A DNA stretch of 64,000 nucleotides from Pycnopodia helianthoides (Eukaryota; Echinodermata; Asteroidea; Forcipulatida; Asteriidae), in the NCBI GenBank assembly GCA_032158295.1, contig CM063261.1, positions 3,162,001 to 3,226,000 on the forward strand, in the 5' to 3' direction. How positions within the stretch are numbered: the first letter of the stretch is position 1; each line of letters opens with the position of its first letter. Positions 32,690-61,600 of the stretch are shown one piece after another. The notes beneath the pieces are model-generated. The model was not told the origin of the DNA, ran no database searches, and was given only the letters and a program-made list of their open reading frames with translations. Position numbers and translations under genes: made by a program.

Positions 32690-33365
32690 TGGCTTTTCTG
32701 TCTGCCGAACAACTCTGTACACAGCCGGATACATTATTACACCACGTGTATTTCGAACTCGCCGCCAGGCCGAAAAGTAAGCCATAAGTTTTGCTTCTTT
32801 TTGACTGTTTAGAAATCTCATATTCACCGTAGGAAGTCTTCTAGGGATGCTATAAGTATTATTCGACTCACCTTTTATCATTTTGCGGAGGTTTCGTCCA
32901 CTAAATTGGTAGTAAAATGTAGAAAAACGGGAGAGAAAATATGAAGTATTTTGAGGTCAGCCATTTTGTTCATCGCGCTTGCGCGCCTGCCCTGCACACG
33001 GCACTGATTTATGGTAATGAGACACGGCATGAACAGCACACTTTCGTTGGGTAAAATATTTCTTGTGAAGAAGAAAGGGGAAATTAAAAATAAACATACT
33101 CAATTTTGTTGACCTATATTTGACTTCCCGGTTAAAATACTAATTTCGAATGAGCATTTCAATTACTTAAAAGACTTTTGGAAAGATGGGTTAAGGAGAA
33201 GGAGCTTTCAAATTCACCACCCCTTAATGTACATCCCTCTTAAAAAATTGAACTTTCGAAGAGAAGTTTACAACAACAAAATCAGGTTAGGAGAATTCAT
33301 TACTTAAAAGCCATTTGACTGTATTAAACCACAGATCAAGTTTTAAATTCTCCTTACCTCAATCT
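32690..33365 (-). repeat. Promoter/first-exon block, right inverted copy
   Basis: The minus-strand counterpart of 190-830, with the same order of landmarks. The donor GTGAGT follows 32872 and the AAAATGGCTGACCTC core is at about 32967-32953. The two copies differ at many single bases, so the duplication is old or gene-converted only in part. Confidence 0.7.
32878..32973 (-). CDS. Small ORF in exon 1 (31 aa), right copy
   Basis: The counterpart of the ORF at 541-639, running MNKMADLKIL to LVDETSAK and then TGA. It shares SPVFLHF and TNLVDET with the left copy. It lies in the same position relative to a GTGAGT donor. Confidence 0.25.
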   Translation of the reverse strand: MNKMADLKILHIFSPVFLHFTTNLVDETSAK

Positions 33366-33369
33366 CAAC

Positions 33370-34054
33370 ATTTAGCAAACCCATGTTCTCATTTAAGCAG
33401 GGTTGCCCTGGAGCAGCAGAAGGGGCTGAAAGTATGGGGGCTGAGAGAAAGGAATTTCTGGGGAGAACTGGCAGGGGAAGGTTGGGAGGGGAGGGCTGGG
33501 GGGGGGGGAGTGGTTAAACCAGACATTTTCATATGGGGGGGCAGGCAGGCAGGGGAAACAACATAATTTGGGAGGTGGGGCTATTACATGTATCAAATCA
33601 TTTATTTGTGCATATTTTGGATCTCATTTGGGTCGGGGGTTGAGTTGGGGGGGGGTACAGCCCCCTTTCCCCTCTGGTTACGCCACTGGCGGGGGGAGGG
33701 GGAACGGGCAGGGGAGGGGGGGTGCCTATGTTTGCAAACCCGGAATGCTCCAACTAAGACTTGGAGGTTTGTGTGGGAAGTAAGAAAAACAATTTCGGGC
33801 AGCAATCGATTAAAAATTTTGGTTCTGAAAAGAACCAGGGTTGAGATTCGTTTGTTTCGACCTTTCGAACATATTATTTTGATTGCGTCAAGTGCCTAAT
33901 TCCACACTGTTGTTACCCCATAAACATATAACCTTCTTATCACACCATACAAAGCTACAAATCATACTCAAAAAACCATGTACGAGGGCGCCCTGCTGAG
34001 CAACGTCAAAACAAACTGCAGACAAGAGAGTGGTTTGTCCCATTGTAAAGTGAC
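33370..34054. repeat. G-rich dispersed repeat and flank
   Basis: Strongly G-biased (33415-33780), with a GGTTACGCCACTGG motif and a TTTTGGATCTCATTTGGG stretch related to 6390-6470. The rest to 34054 shows no feature. Confidence 0.5.
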
Positions 34055-35919
34055 TTTATTTCATCAGTAACATTGAAATGGTTTGAATAGAGTAATAGTA
34101 ACACTTAGAGAGATAGTAAATATCAATGCTTATATTTTTCCCCCTCTCCCCTCTTTAACAATGTCCAGACAAAATTAAAAATCATTAAATATATCATCTC
34201 AGTGTATTAATAATAACATAAAACAGTGTTTGTGCTGACAACAAAAGAAAAGTGATAACTATTAAGTTCTAGAACTGATAACATGAGGTACGTTAATGCT
34301 GACTGTTCATTTAGTTGGAAAAGTTGATTCGTTGGAAGTTAAACATTTGTGATTTTTCGTTAAGATTACCGGCGAGATTCGAATGGTGATTTAAGCGACA
34401 CTGTTTCTTTTTTTTCTCAAAAAGTTGTCACTTTTACAAATCATATTGCACACTAACAATAGTGCCTTAATCATGTAAAAACCATCTGAAAGATGTTTGA
34501 AAAGGTTAAAGGTCATAATTCTCAGGTCAAGAGGTTCAAAATGGCCGCTAAGAGTTGATCTCAATCTACGTACAGGGTTGGTTGTAATTCACCCGACCAT
34601 ACTTTTTATCCAAAGTGGTTCCCATTATTGTTTGCCATGGTTTAACCATGGTGAAAACATGAGCTATGGGCACCGGTGGTAATTACGTTTTCCAACACGT
34701 CTCGAGATTACGTTTTCGGAGTTAATGTACGACAATTACACTGGACAGATTTTAATTCCAAATTTATCTGTCTGTCTACTTTAGGATAATGTTCCCTCAC
34801 AAATGAAATATCAGGTAACAACGAAAAAAAAACTTAGAAAAGTTGATTCATAAAGGGTCGATGAAATGCAACTCGCACTTCCCAGAAAAAAAAACATGTT
34901 TTCACTTGTCCGCAGAGCAAATCCTAAGGTTAAGATGCACTCTAAACGACCTACAAGTCTACGTTGTATATGAACAAATTGCTTCCAATGAAAACCAATA
35001 TCAATATCAACAGAAAAAAAATTGTCCAGACTGGAAAAAAAGACTACATGCCGAACATCGTTAATACATTCATCATAATAATAATAATAATAAATTTTGT
35101 TATCTTCAATCCCATTAAATTATATTCAACTTGGAAAATTTACACCAATTGTTTATTTTAACCAATACGTCAAAAAGCATCCCCAGGGACAATTATACGT
35201 TTAAGACTACCTACTTATAATGTAGCATAAAATTATGCACTCCCCCATTCTTCTTAACTACCGAAAAGGTACATCTAGGAATATTCCCGGTTTTTAAAAT
35301 TTTTTTTAGATGTGAACCGTAGTTAAACAGAGATGAGAGTTGACACATGTAAAAATTCTTGATTTTTTATATATTTTTGTGGCCCTGTTAATCCCCCTGA
35401 TTTTCCCGATGTTCACAGGTTTTTCAGAATCATGCGAATCACCAGAACTACAACACCTTATTTGGACACGATGTGGACTATTTCTTTCTCCTTTTTTTGG
35501 GTGATTGCTTTATACTTCTTTCAAGGAAAATTGAAGGCTCAACGGAGATATTGAGAAAATCCTGAAAAACAGGTCAAATCCTGAAAAAAATACCATGCGT
35601 CTGTTAAACCAACCCCCTGTACTGAATTCCATCACAAGTGGTGGTAACATTGGCTTTCCTTTTTCCCCCTTCTTCCGATACCCCCCTTTTCTTGGAACAG
35701 GTTTCACAGGTGATTAATCTTCCCATTCTATTACATTCTTCTTCTGTTCCACAACCGAACAATCTGTCAAAGCCTCTGGGTCAAGAAAACCATCTTTACA
35801 CCAATTCCACTTCTGTATTTAATATTTTATGATTCTTCTCATTACAAATGTAACACCTTTCCACTCAGTAAAAAAGAAACCAACTCAGATGTCCAAACTC
35901 AAGAAACTTTTCTCTTCAT

Positions 35920-36110
35920 TTTGTCGAGGAAAAAATAGAATTAGCTGTTGCAAACTGCTCACCAACCAAAAAGGACTTTTCTCTTTAGTTTGTCTAGAAA
36001 AAATAGAATAAGCTGTTGCAAACTGCTCACCAACCAAAAAGGACTTCTTTTAGTTTGTCTAGGAAAAATAGAATTAGCTGTTGCAAACTGCTTACCACCC
36101 AAAAAGGACC
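35920..36110. repeat. Threefold repeat of about 65 bp
   Basis: Three adjacent copies of AATTAGCTGTTGCAAACTGC and CCAACCAAAAAGGAC, separated by TTTAGTTTGTCTAG. It is followed by a TTTTCGACTCTAGC..GAGTCTTTCTCAAAGG dispersed motif at about 36148-36185. Confidence 0.8.
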
Positions 36111-37589
36111 TGTGGTATAAAATGAAGAAAACAAAAGTAGTGGCCCGATGTTTTCGACTCTAGCCGAGTCTTTCTCAAAGGCTTATTTTGTCGTTAATAC
36201 AACTTATACCTTGATCAGATGTCTCTGCACTGTGGGTTAAACCCATGAAGAAAAAAAAAGGCATGCGACGCCTATTCATTGCTTAACATTCCAACATCAA
36301 CTCATCGGTGGAGGGCCACCAACTTTCGCTCATACACTAATTTGTGTTGAGTGTTATACGAGTTGCACCTCGGTGAAAATGATGGAATAAGTTGTTGAAA
36401 TGTGGCCGCACGGGAACCTGTTACATTTTGATGTTTGATATCGTCTGTTCAGCCAGATACGTATTTATGCCGGCATTATAATAAAAAAAAGGAGGAAAAC
36501 TGAGGTAACTACTGAAGTTGTTCGGCTCTTTCGAATAACTTATCCAATCATTTCGCCACTCGCATTTTTTAAATAAACATTACTATATTTATAGATCATT
36601 TTGGTTTCTAACTAAATCTTGCCCCCCGAAAAACAACATGCATGGAAACTATCATTCAATAAATGCAAGTTATATGAAATCGTCAAAAAGACATACATAA
36701 ATAATAATGAAAAGTTGACTTTGTGTAAAGTAGGGAGAGAGAGAGAATTGCAGCATGAGGAGAAACCATAAATGAGATTAGAGAGAAGGAAAAAAAAGTT
36801 TAAAATCCCAATCGAGGGATGCTTTCCGTCTGTACATAAACACCCAATGGGAAACCGACAAGTCCATTTTCCACCATTTTTAATTTTTTTAAAGAACCAT
36901 GGCTTAAACACTCTGTGCATAAAATGTGACAAAGATTTTTTTTTTTTCTCAGACAAACACTCTATAACAAACAACCCAGGTGCGTCATTACCAATTATTA
37001 TTACGAGACGTCTGAACCAAGATATGGCCGACTTCACAAAGTCGCCTTGATTGAAATTGAAAAATTACCAAAACCGACCGTGGGAAACCTCCGCCGAGTT
37101 CGTGTGAAAATTAAATTGTGGTGATTGCACCCACAACCTTGTTCCTACTGTAGGTGATTGACCCGTACAGGACAAAGCAGGGGTTCAATCTAAAAAGATA
37201 ACCTCAGGCTGCTTGGTGTAATTTCAAAACAACAACAATTCCTTACTGTTTGAAGAAATTTGTGTTTATTTATGCATCGTGGAGTACTGCAGTGATGTTG
37301 GAGGAAATATATTAGAATCTACAAGCCAATCATTTAAAACAAATAAACACTTTCAAGGTAATGTGTGCCGTCTTGTTCAAGGGCAGATTCATTTATTTCG
37401 GACACTACTTGCGGCCCATGACTCAGAACTAGAACTTCCACGTTCTAGCATCAAGTCGCAGGCGGCAGCGAGTGCTCGAAATAAACAATTCAGACCCATA
37501 AACAAGGTGGCGCATAAAACCGTGAAAGTGCTTATTGTTTTTCCATTCTGGGAGTAGAGAGTTCATCATTACATAAAATGGTGGTTCTT

Positions 37590-38930
37590 GAATGATCATT
37601 CATAATCTTAACCTTTGCTCACTGGCACTCATTATTCTCTCGGCTCACATCAACGAGTCTTTTACCCTCAACAGAGACAACCTTAAGCCTCAACATCTTT
37701 GCCTCAACATCTTTGCCTCAACCTCTTGGCTCCATCTTCTCACAGTGCTCAACATCATTACTTTGTCACAACATCCTTTCCCCCTTACCTCCAGTGTATG
37801 TATTTGTTATAAACCTCAATGTTACCTAATGTTACCCTCACCATGTGATCCTCACTGTCATGATCAAGATCATTACATGTAAACCTCACTTGGTTACCTC
37901 TTTATTTATTGCCTCACCACCAGTCGATCTTCCTCAGAAACTAATCGCAACATGAAACGAGATCATTTGAATTGAAGACCTCATACTCGTAGCCTCACTT
38001 CTAAGTATGTAGGACTTGAGGTTCAGTACTACCGGTAAACCTCAGAGGATAATGCTATGCAGTGTAAATGTTCACACTTGTTCCATGAAACCCTAACTAA
38101 TCTTGCAGTCTTCATCGAAGGCTAAAAGTCTTCTTGATTGTTTCTTCAAACGATTCCTCCAAAACCTTACCTGACTATCTGGATTGTTAAGTGTTTACAC
38201 CGACACCTCTTAAAACCTCACATGACAATCATCCTGTTCACAAAACTCCCATTGAACCCTAAGTGTCAGATCATAATTTCTCCTCCAACATTGCCTGAAA
38301 CCTCACCTAAAAAAGCACTACCACTTTCAGATCAAAACACTACCTCTTAAATTGGAGGTACTGATTTGACCTCTACTGGTGACAAAACACCTGTAGCCCC
38401 CTCTAAAAGCACAAACTACATCATTGTTCTTCAATAACCCAAACCCTCACACTTGCATACATGACCCTCTCCAACACTCATTCATTCGTACATTCACCTC
38501 GAGCTACTTAGGTACCTCACCCGTACCATGACCCTCACACATACATTCAGACTCACCTTACGTATACACCACAAGCAAACACTACCTTGCACATGACGAC
38601 TTCAACGTCTGCCATTGCCTCTTGAAACTACAACATCTTCATCCTCCACATTAATCATACCTCGATCATTATACAAACCTCACATAATCATACCTCAATC
38701 ATGATAGAAACCCTCACATGCCAACGTCACTTCTCCCAAATGTCTCCACCAGATGGAACCTCTCATGACAAACACTGCAAGTACTATTTTTCAGGTCTAT
38801 GGCTAATGATGCATGGGAGAAAACAAAAATGTGACGTCAAGAAAGAGTCTCAAGGTTTTGAGGTTCCTGAGCAGGAACCTCAAAGGAACCTCAAAGCTCT
38901 CAAACATACCTCTCTAGCTCCTTTTCCCTT
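37590..38930. repeat. CCTCA-rich cryptic repeat
   Basis: Dozens of CCTCA or ACCTCAC motifs are spaced irregularly on the + strand (for example three GCCTCAACATCTTT-like copies near 37687-37725). A perfect 13 bp palindrome (TTTGAGGTTCCTG and its complement, 38857-38884) is at the right end. It lies in the candidate calcineurin 3'UTR, so the RNA would carry TGAGG. Confidence 0.6.
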
Positions 38931-41900
38931 AAAACAGTGTTAGGGTTCACGTAGCTGTGATGCGTTCAAAACGCAGTAATTGCACGCTTGTATAATTTCT
39001 TTACCACACACAAATCAGTTGAACAAAGATGACCAATCCGTCAATCTGATTTGAGTTTTGGAATAAAGAACGGTTTCCATAATTTTGTCAATTTCATTTC
39101 AGAAATGTAAATACGCATTTCCGTTAGGTTGGTTTCCAGACGTCCCGTAGACTCAACAAAGCGAGGTAGAAGTCCACCTCAATAGTTGTTTCATTAACAT
39201 GTACAATTTTCAAAAAGTTTACATGATATAAGTTTGTTTACATCTAAAGAGAGAAGGGTGACTGAAAATTTGTGTGCTGTGGTTAGGAGGTCTACGTGAA
39301 AGAGATTTTTTTAGTCCAAATACATCAGACACTAAACTAGAATCCCCACATTGCAATATAAAAATAGTAAAAAGAAACAGTTTTTTTTTCAAGTGCATCA
39401 ATGCGTTTTCTACAAGTTACGACATTCAACAATTTTCGTGGTATTTTTTTTTTTTCCGAAGTTTTTCTTTAAATCTTAAGATAATAAGAACGATAATAGT
39501 TAAAACTGTACAGCGTCATCAAAAGAGAAACAGAGAAAAGCAAAGGTACACTGAAGTATTTTTTTTTTTTTTTTTTTATAACAGATAACTGTCCACACCT
39601 AGATAAGGTTTTATAATTATCTCCTTGTCTTCTACACAATTTTTCACAAAAAAAGCGGAAAAAATAATCACTTCCGGGAGGGCCGACGGGAAACTCAGTC
39701 CGTGAAGCCGACAGAAGTCATTTTTTTCTAATACCTAGGTTACCTAGTCGCTACAAAGTGACATAAAAAAGAAAATATATTCTCCACGACGTACTACTTA
39801 ATGAAGTTTTCAAGTTATATTTAGCCATGCGTAATTAAATCGTCTCTAGTTTATTTTAAATATCGGGGCGAGTTGAAACTCTCTTCTTCTTGTATTCCTT
39901 CCATATTTGTGAGTCATTTCAACTCCAGTTAGAAACACCCCCACCCCTAACACACCCTTTTTGGCCTGCGGACTACATTTTTGTATAACTTTTTTTTTAA
40001 GAGAGAGACCTTCAATATTTTTTTTTGTATTTTTAAACATACATACATACACAATTTTGAACAGTCTGCATAGCTATACGTAGCCATACATTTTTACACC
40101 ACTGAGATAATTCTCATAGACTTTAGTGGATTGACAAATCCATTTTGGTTACAATCACTTACACACCATCAAAACACATTTCCAAAGAGGCCCTTTTGAC
40201 CACTGCCTCATACTATATAAACAAACGAAATATAAACAAAAAAAGCAATAATCCCAACTTTGTTACGATATCTTGATAATAAAGGTCACTTAAAAATGTA
40301 CACAGAATCTATATTTTTTTTACCTCATAGTTCACGTTAATTTGTTTAATGTACAGAGGATTGGACATGAACTACTGGCTAATAATTATATATTACTGAA
40401 CAATATGAACGGGTTGAAGCTGTATACAAGCCATGCAGGTTAGATACCCTGATTGGGGGTAGTTTTACAAAATGAGAGGAAATGTCTCCCAAACGAGGTA
40501 ACTGGTATGGCAAGCATATCCTGATTGGGTACTGCGTCAAGTTCTGTTAGCCCAAAATTAAAAAACCACTGCACGTGCTGAACATTCAAAGCAACATTAC
40601 AACATCGCTTTAACAGTCAAAAGTGTAAATTTTGTTTAATTCTATCTTTTTTATTCAGCAATTATAAAGCATTTTTCTGATTCGGATGGAATTTGTAACA
40701 TGATTATCGACTGAACGCTTGACACAGACCACACTCTAGCTCGACAATCACAAGACATCATTGGCTAGAATTAACAAACATGCCTGGTACCCTTATGCAG
40801 GAAAGGTGTACAAATCAATGCGTAGTACCGATCATTTTTTACCTAGGGGGTCTATTTTTTTTTAAAGTTGAAAAGCAAGCTGGGCACTTGCTCCCAGAGG
40901 AGTTTTGAAGTTGATGGTTTTGAGTTGATATCGAGTTTTACATTATTGAAGGATGAAAAATGGGAAGTTATGACCAGCACAACATTAAGGTATCGAAGTC
41001 CAGAGAGTGACCACGCCCCCTGAAGAAATCTACTTTATGACCGCGCCCCCCTTCCAGAAATCTACAAGATGATGTACAGAGTTCAGAAATGTATTTACAC
41101 ACACGACAAAAATGGCAAGGTTCACCGCAAGGTGTGAACTCTTCCTTTCCAAACGAGACAAAATATACATCACATTCAGGGTAGCGATATGGTTAGGTTG
41201 GTATAAATTTGTTCACATTTGGGACCCGATTGGGAGATAAATTTAGACAACAATCCTGTTTAGGTGTACTATCCCAACTTGGGAATATCTCACGATTTAA
41301 AAAACAAAAACCCAAAGGGGCTATTAATTGGCACCCAATCAGGACCTTTGCATGATTTGAACATGGGCCACGTAAGGCCAGTACCATTGCCATTTCAGCA
41401 ATGTGGCCACAGTCACAGGTGAAGGTGTTAACTCCAACATGGCCATCTTTCCAGATAATAAACCCCAATCTGCCTGATCTGGAAACCCTCACCTCCCAAT
41501 ATACTATCCCAATTCAAGGATTATCGTATCTCAGATCTTCATTGGGATAATTCCAGGCCTATACTATGCCGATGTGGAGATTGATATTTTCTATTGGGGG
41601 GTATCGATTAAGACCCAGTCAGGATAGCTTTCGATAACAAACCTTCCATTAACTATCCCAATGCGGATATATATTATATAAAAAGTTCCTGATTCACACT
41701 AAACTGACCCTGAAGAAGCTTTGACTGTTAAATGCAATCATTAATACATCAGGGCATCAAGGAAAGAAGAAAGGTACCAGACTTCTCTTTCCATAGGTTT
41801 AAACAGTGAACCTTTGAACTGGCTACAAAAAACAAACAAAAAAACTAAAAGTTCAGGCTGGCATCTTTTGATCAGGACCCAATCACAGCGTAAAGATCTC

Positions 41901-42974
41901 ACAATAAAAGAAAAAACAGTCCACAGGATTAATGTATATCATCATAATAGTAACTGGTATAATACCTAGCATTCCACATTTATAATATCGAACAGCTGTT
42001 AGTGTTACACAATGTACAAAAAAATTGGTATACGGATGCATAATGCACACAGCATTTTTTCTTTTGTTTTTTCTTCTATTCGAGCTGTTGGAATACGGTG
42101 GCGCGGTGGTCGAGCCAACGCGGCCCAAGATTTCAGGCTGTAGTTGCACAGAAATACACCCCAATTGCACTTTAATCCGATAATTTCCACTTCCGTTAGA
42201 CGTCCACACATACATTTTTCCTGACACATTCCTACACTTTGTACACAAATATATCCCCCATATTCCACTTTTTTGTTTCTTTTTCTTTTGTCGAAACGAA
42301 TTTTAACAAACTAAGTTTGGCAATTTGAAAATAAAATAAATTATTCATTTCCCCCCCACCTCTTGCAATTCTCAGCTGGATACATTATCCAATCAAATAA
42401 AAATGCCTAACGATTTTTCTTCATAGTTCCAGAAAATAACTTTTGACTCTCCACGAGCGTACGACTTTCGACGCCCAGATTGAAAAAGTCTTCAGGAAAT
42501 AAAAGTAGACTTGCCAAAAGTCCATAAAAAGCCTTTTGTGTTTTCGTTTTTGTTGCTTTTGACCATACCCTTACTATACGTACTGCTTACTTTTCTGTGC
42601 AAATTTGTCTTTTTAAGAATAGTAAAAGCTATGATAGTAGGAGGTACATAACCTGCGTGCGCCACGTAAAACGGCAGTGGCACGCAACGTTTAATTTATA
42701 CAGTTTTCCCTTTTTCGAGGGAACAAAGGGCTTGTACTACGCACCCACCGTTCAGGATTTTGTACACCCTTCTCAAGGCTAAGTCGTTCTCCCAGCCCTT
42801 TAAGTTAACCACACAGCTCATGATGTTGTGTTTTTGAAGTTCAACCCGTCCCGTGTGGAGCCAAACTGACAGTTGATGTTCAGCTTCCGGTGTGGGGAGA
42901 GAGAGAGAGAGAGGTCGACGCTTTCCTTCGGCTCGGGGGGGAGGAGGGAGAACTCTAAGGGGGAAGGAGTTCGT

Positions 42975-58603
<15,629 letters not shown>

Positions 58604-61600
58604 CTGCAGAGATACAAAGGATACGGGGTACCACTCAAGTTTATTATACACAGCTTTTTAGAGGAATGAAATTCAGAGAAGACAACAACAAAAAACATTC
58701 ACATAAAATACATCCAACTCAAAACCTTTCTCCCTCAACATCACATCACTTCAACCCAACGCCGCTCATCTTAGCTGAACTACTTCATCCCGCCCTAACC
58801 CGCCACACCCAGCCCCACCCTGAAACAATCCAAACCACCACCTACCCCCGTCAGGCGGATCAACCTATCATTGAACCCTCCCGTGCTAAGCCCCTTGATC
58901 TCCTTTCTCCATCCCACTTGGCCCTATTCTACAGGTAATACGATAGCCGTCCAGACCCTGACGGGGGGTGTTGTTCTCAATTGACACAGCTTGAGCTGAG
59001 GCTGCATGTACTATACACAGGGACCATATCAAAATATAAAATTACAAACCGCAAAGTGAATCTAGCAGAGCTAACCCTCTTTAGACCGGTTCCCAGATAA
59101 TGACTCAGTCTTACACAACACTTTATGGCCTTGCTGGCATTTAACTGGTCCCCTGCAGTGACTCAATTTTAAACAGGTTCTGCAATGGGGGCTTTCGCTG
59201 TTCTTCACAGATAACCCAGTTGGGAATAAACTTGTCAACTGGTTTCGAATGAACTCTATCGACACGACATGTAACAGTGCATAGGATTATGTGTTCGACC
59301 ATAACTTGTATGACTATTTCATGACACTCACTGAGGAAGCGCCTATATTTTATTGAGCCGTGTTCAATTTTTAATCACGGCATCAGCTATTCGGTGTTAT
59401 CGAACTATTACTAACGTGTTTTGTATAACTTCGGCCGAAGCATCTCATTAAATATTTCCACGCTCTAGTATTTTCAGATGATTATTTTTCCAAACTCAAT
59501 ACAGCAACAACCGACATGTCACACCCCAAACAGAAAGACGAACCAAATCCGCGGCCATTCCCTCCGACAATAGAACAAACATGCATTGGGCGCATGTTAA
59601 TAAACAAGTGGTTGATATTAAAAACAAGACTTCCACGAAAACATCGACGTAACTTAAGGAGGCGGCACGACGCTCCCCACCCCCGAGTCATCACAAACGG
59701 GGGACTAAAGGAGTGTTTTATCACAGGATGCCTTTGGGATAGAAAAGGCAGGAAGACCTACTGTGTAGTGTCTGGTTCTCACCCCCGAACAAAAAGCCGT
59801 ATGGGAGTGGTTTGCCTCCTCTCTCCCCCCCCCCCCCCTCTCACCTCATCTGCGGTCGGTACTATTAATAAGCCAAGAGTGTACGAGAGAAAGGTACATC
59901 CTGCCATGACCAGCTTCTTTCAAACACACATAGAGTGCAGGCGGTAGAATGGGGAGGTGTAACGCGATCGGGCGCAGAGACGCAAAGAAACAAGTTCAGG
60001 TGTGAGGGGTGATAGAAACGGCCGTGCCGTGTTAATTACATTAGGGTGTTCGGTGGGTTGGGTTTAGAGTTTCAGGCTTACATTTGGGGTCGGCGGGGGG
60101 GGGGGGGGTCAAGCAGTGCATTGACCCAGCGGTATTCGGTAACCGAGATGGACCCCCCCTGCTTTTAGAGAGAGAGATGTGTTTCATTTTTTTTTTTTTT
60201 TTTTTTTTTTTTCCATTTGCTAAACCCGTGGCAATGTTGAATGGATACAATTCGCAGCGAAAGTAGGTTTTTTTTGTTATGCTGGTCTGATTCGGTTACA
60301 CTCGATCATGTTGCATCGAGATTCGGTGACCCATTTCATTTTTTTTTTTATCCACTTTGAAAGAAAAACTCAAAAACAAAACTGGGTGTTTTTTTTTTTT
60401 TTTTTTTTGGTGCTTTTTTCCTCTAATTTGATTATGACAGCGTTGTGAAAGAATAGCAAGACTAATCTCATTTGAGTCAATGCTGACTGGAAGTTTTCCT
60501 CAATGAAATCGGATTTTTGTATTATGTATTTTTTTTTTCAAAGGGGCACAACTGATGATGTTGAGCGACTGCACACACACACACAACATTGTACCGGGTG
60601 AAAACTAAAGAATGAAGCTTTTATGATTAATTCACAATTAACTCACGGGGGGGGGGGGGGGGGGACCAACATGGCAAGAGTTATCAAAGATCTGAATAGG
60701 AAAACAGAAAACTGGGATGATCCCACCGAAAAAGAAGAAGATTCAATTTAATGTCGCGATGAATAAGGAACTGACAATAAAAAGCAGGTTCCCTTTTCAT
60801 CGTTCGTTTCAAAAGGGGTGGGAAATGGGGCGAGGCGTTTTATCGCCCTTTCACCATGTTCAACGTTTGACAGATAAATCAAATCAAAAATGCATACAGA
60901 AAAAAAAAAGTAGTTTGACCATACTAGTGTTCAGTCGATCTTTAACAATGTGGAACACGAACAAAACATGCTTTTGCCTCGACAGACACAAAAGGGGTAG
61001 TTCGGTGCTTCGAGAAGAAGAAGAAAAGAAGAAAAAAAAATGTGCCCTTCCTATTGTTATAAACATTAATATCCATCCGTTGAAAATTTATTTAGGAGTT
61101 ATTAACCCTGGCCTTTTTTTCTAAATACGTTGGAGAAAACAAAGGAGAAGAAAAGAAAAAAACCTATCTTGTAGACACTACGTGTATTGACTAATCAGCC
61201 ATGATACATGTGGTCCTTGGGTAAAGGTAGGAAAATTGTATTAAGAACAAGGGCAGACATGTATGCCATAATCTTTTAATAGACTGGGTTTTCTCAGAAC
61301 AACTTGGCTGATTTTTCCCGAGTGCAAAAGAAAAAAGACATCAAACTTAAAGCATGCATACACCATTGGTTATTGTCAAATACCGGTATCCACACTTTGT
61401 GTAAACCCAACATATACATGAAATAACAAACCTGTGAAAACTTAAGCTCAATCGGTCGTCAGGGTCACAAGAAAACAGTAAAAGACCCCTTCATATGTTT
61501 TCAAACATTGGATTTTATCACCGTGATAAAAAACTAACTGTTTTTACTCATTTCTCAAAAAAACTATAGCATTTCAAGCAAAACTGTTTCAAGGGAAGTT

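Larger units (their letters stand above)
34055..42974 (-). other. Candidate long 3'UTR of calcineurin A
   Basis: This stretch follows the stop codon and lacks the MITEs and SINEs that are dense elsewhere, which is what a long exon would look like. On the minus strand AATAAA motifs occur near 40652, 39856, 37268 and 34060, so shorter ends are equally possible. It contains a GA microsatellite (42893-42912), a threefold repeat of about 65 bp (35920-36110), a CCTCA-rich tract (37590-38930), and degenerate ACTATCCCAA repeats (41180-41660). I see no coding exon. The extent is inferred. Confidence 0.35.

Noticed and set aside
36612..37037. 141-codon minus-strand ORF in the candidate 3'UTR
   Set aside because: Low-complexity KKKK/FFFF stretches come from homopolymers; no family resemblance.
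37590..38930. Cluster of let-7 target sites
   Set aside because: The ACCTCA seed matches lie on the + strand, whereas the only likely transcript here (calcineurin 3'UTR) is minus; most also lack the full CTACCTC seed match.
59516..59947. 143-codon plus-strand ORF (MSHPKQKDEP...)
   Set aside because: No domain, no splice context, includes a C-run, and lies in an expected intron region. It is likely a chance ORF.
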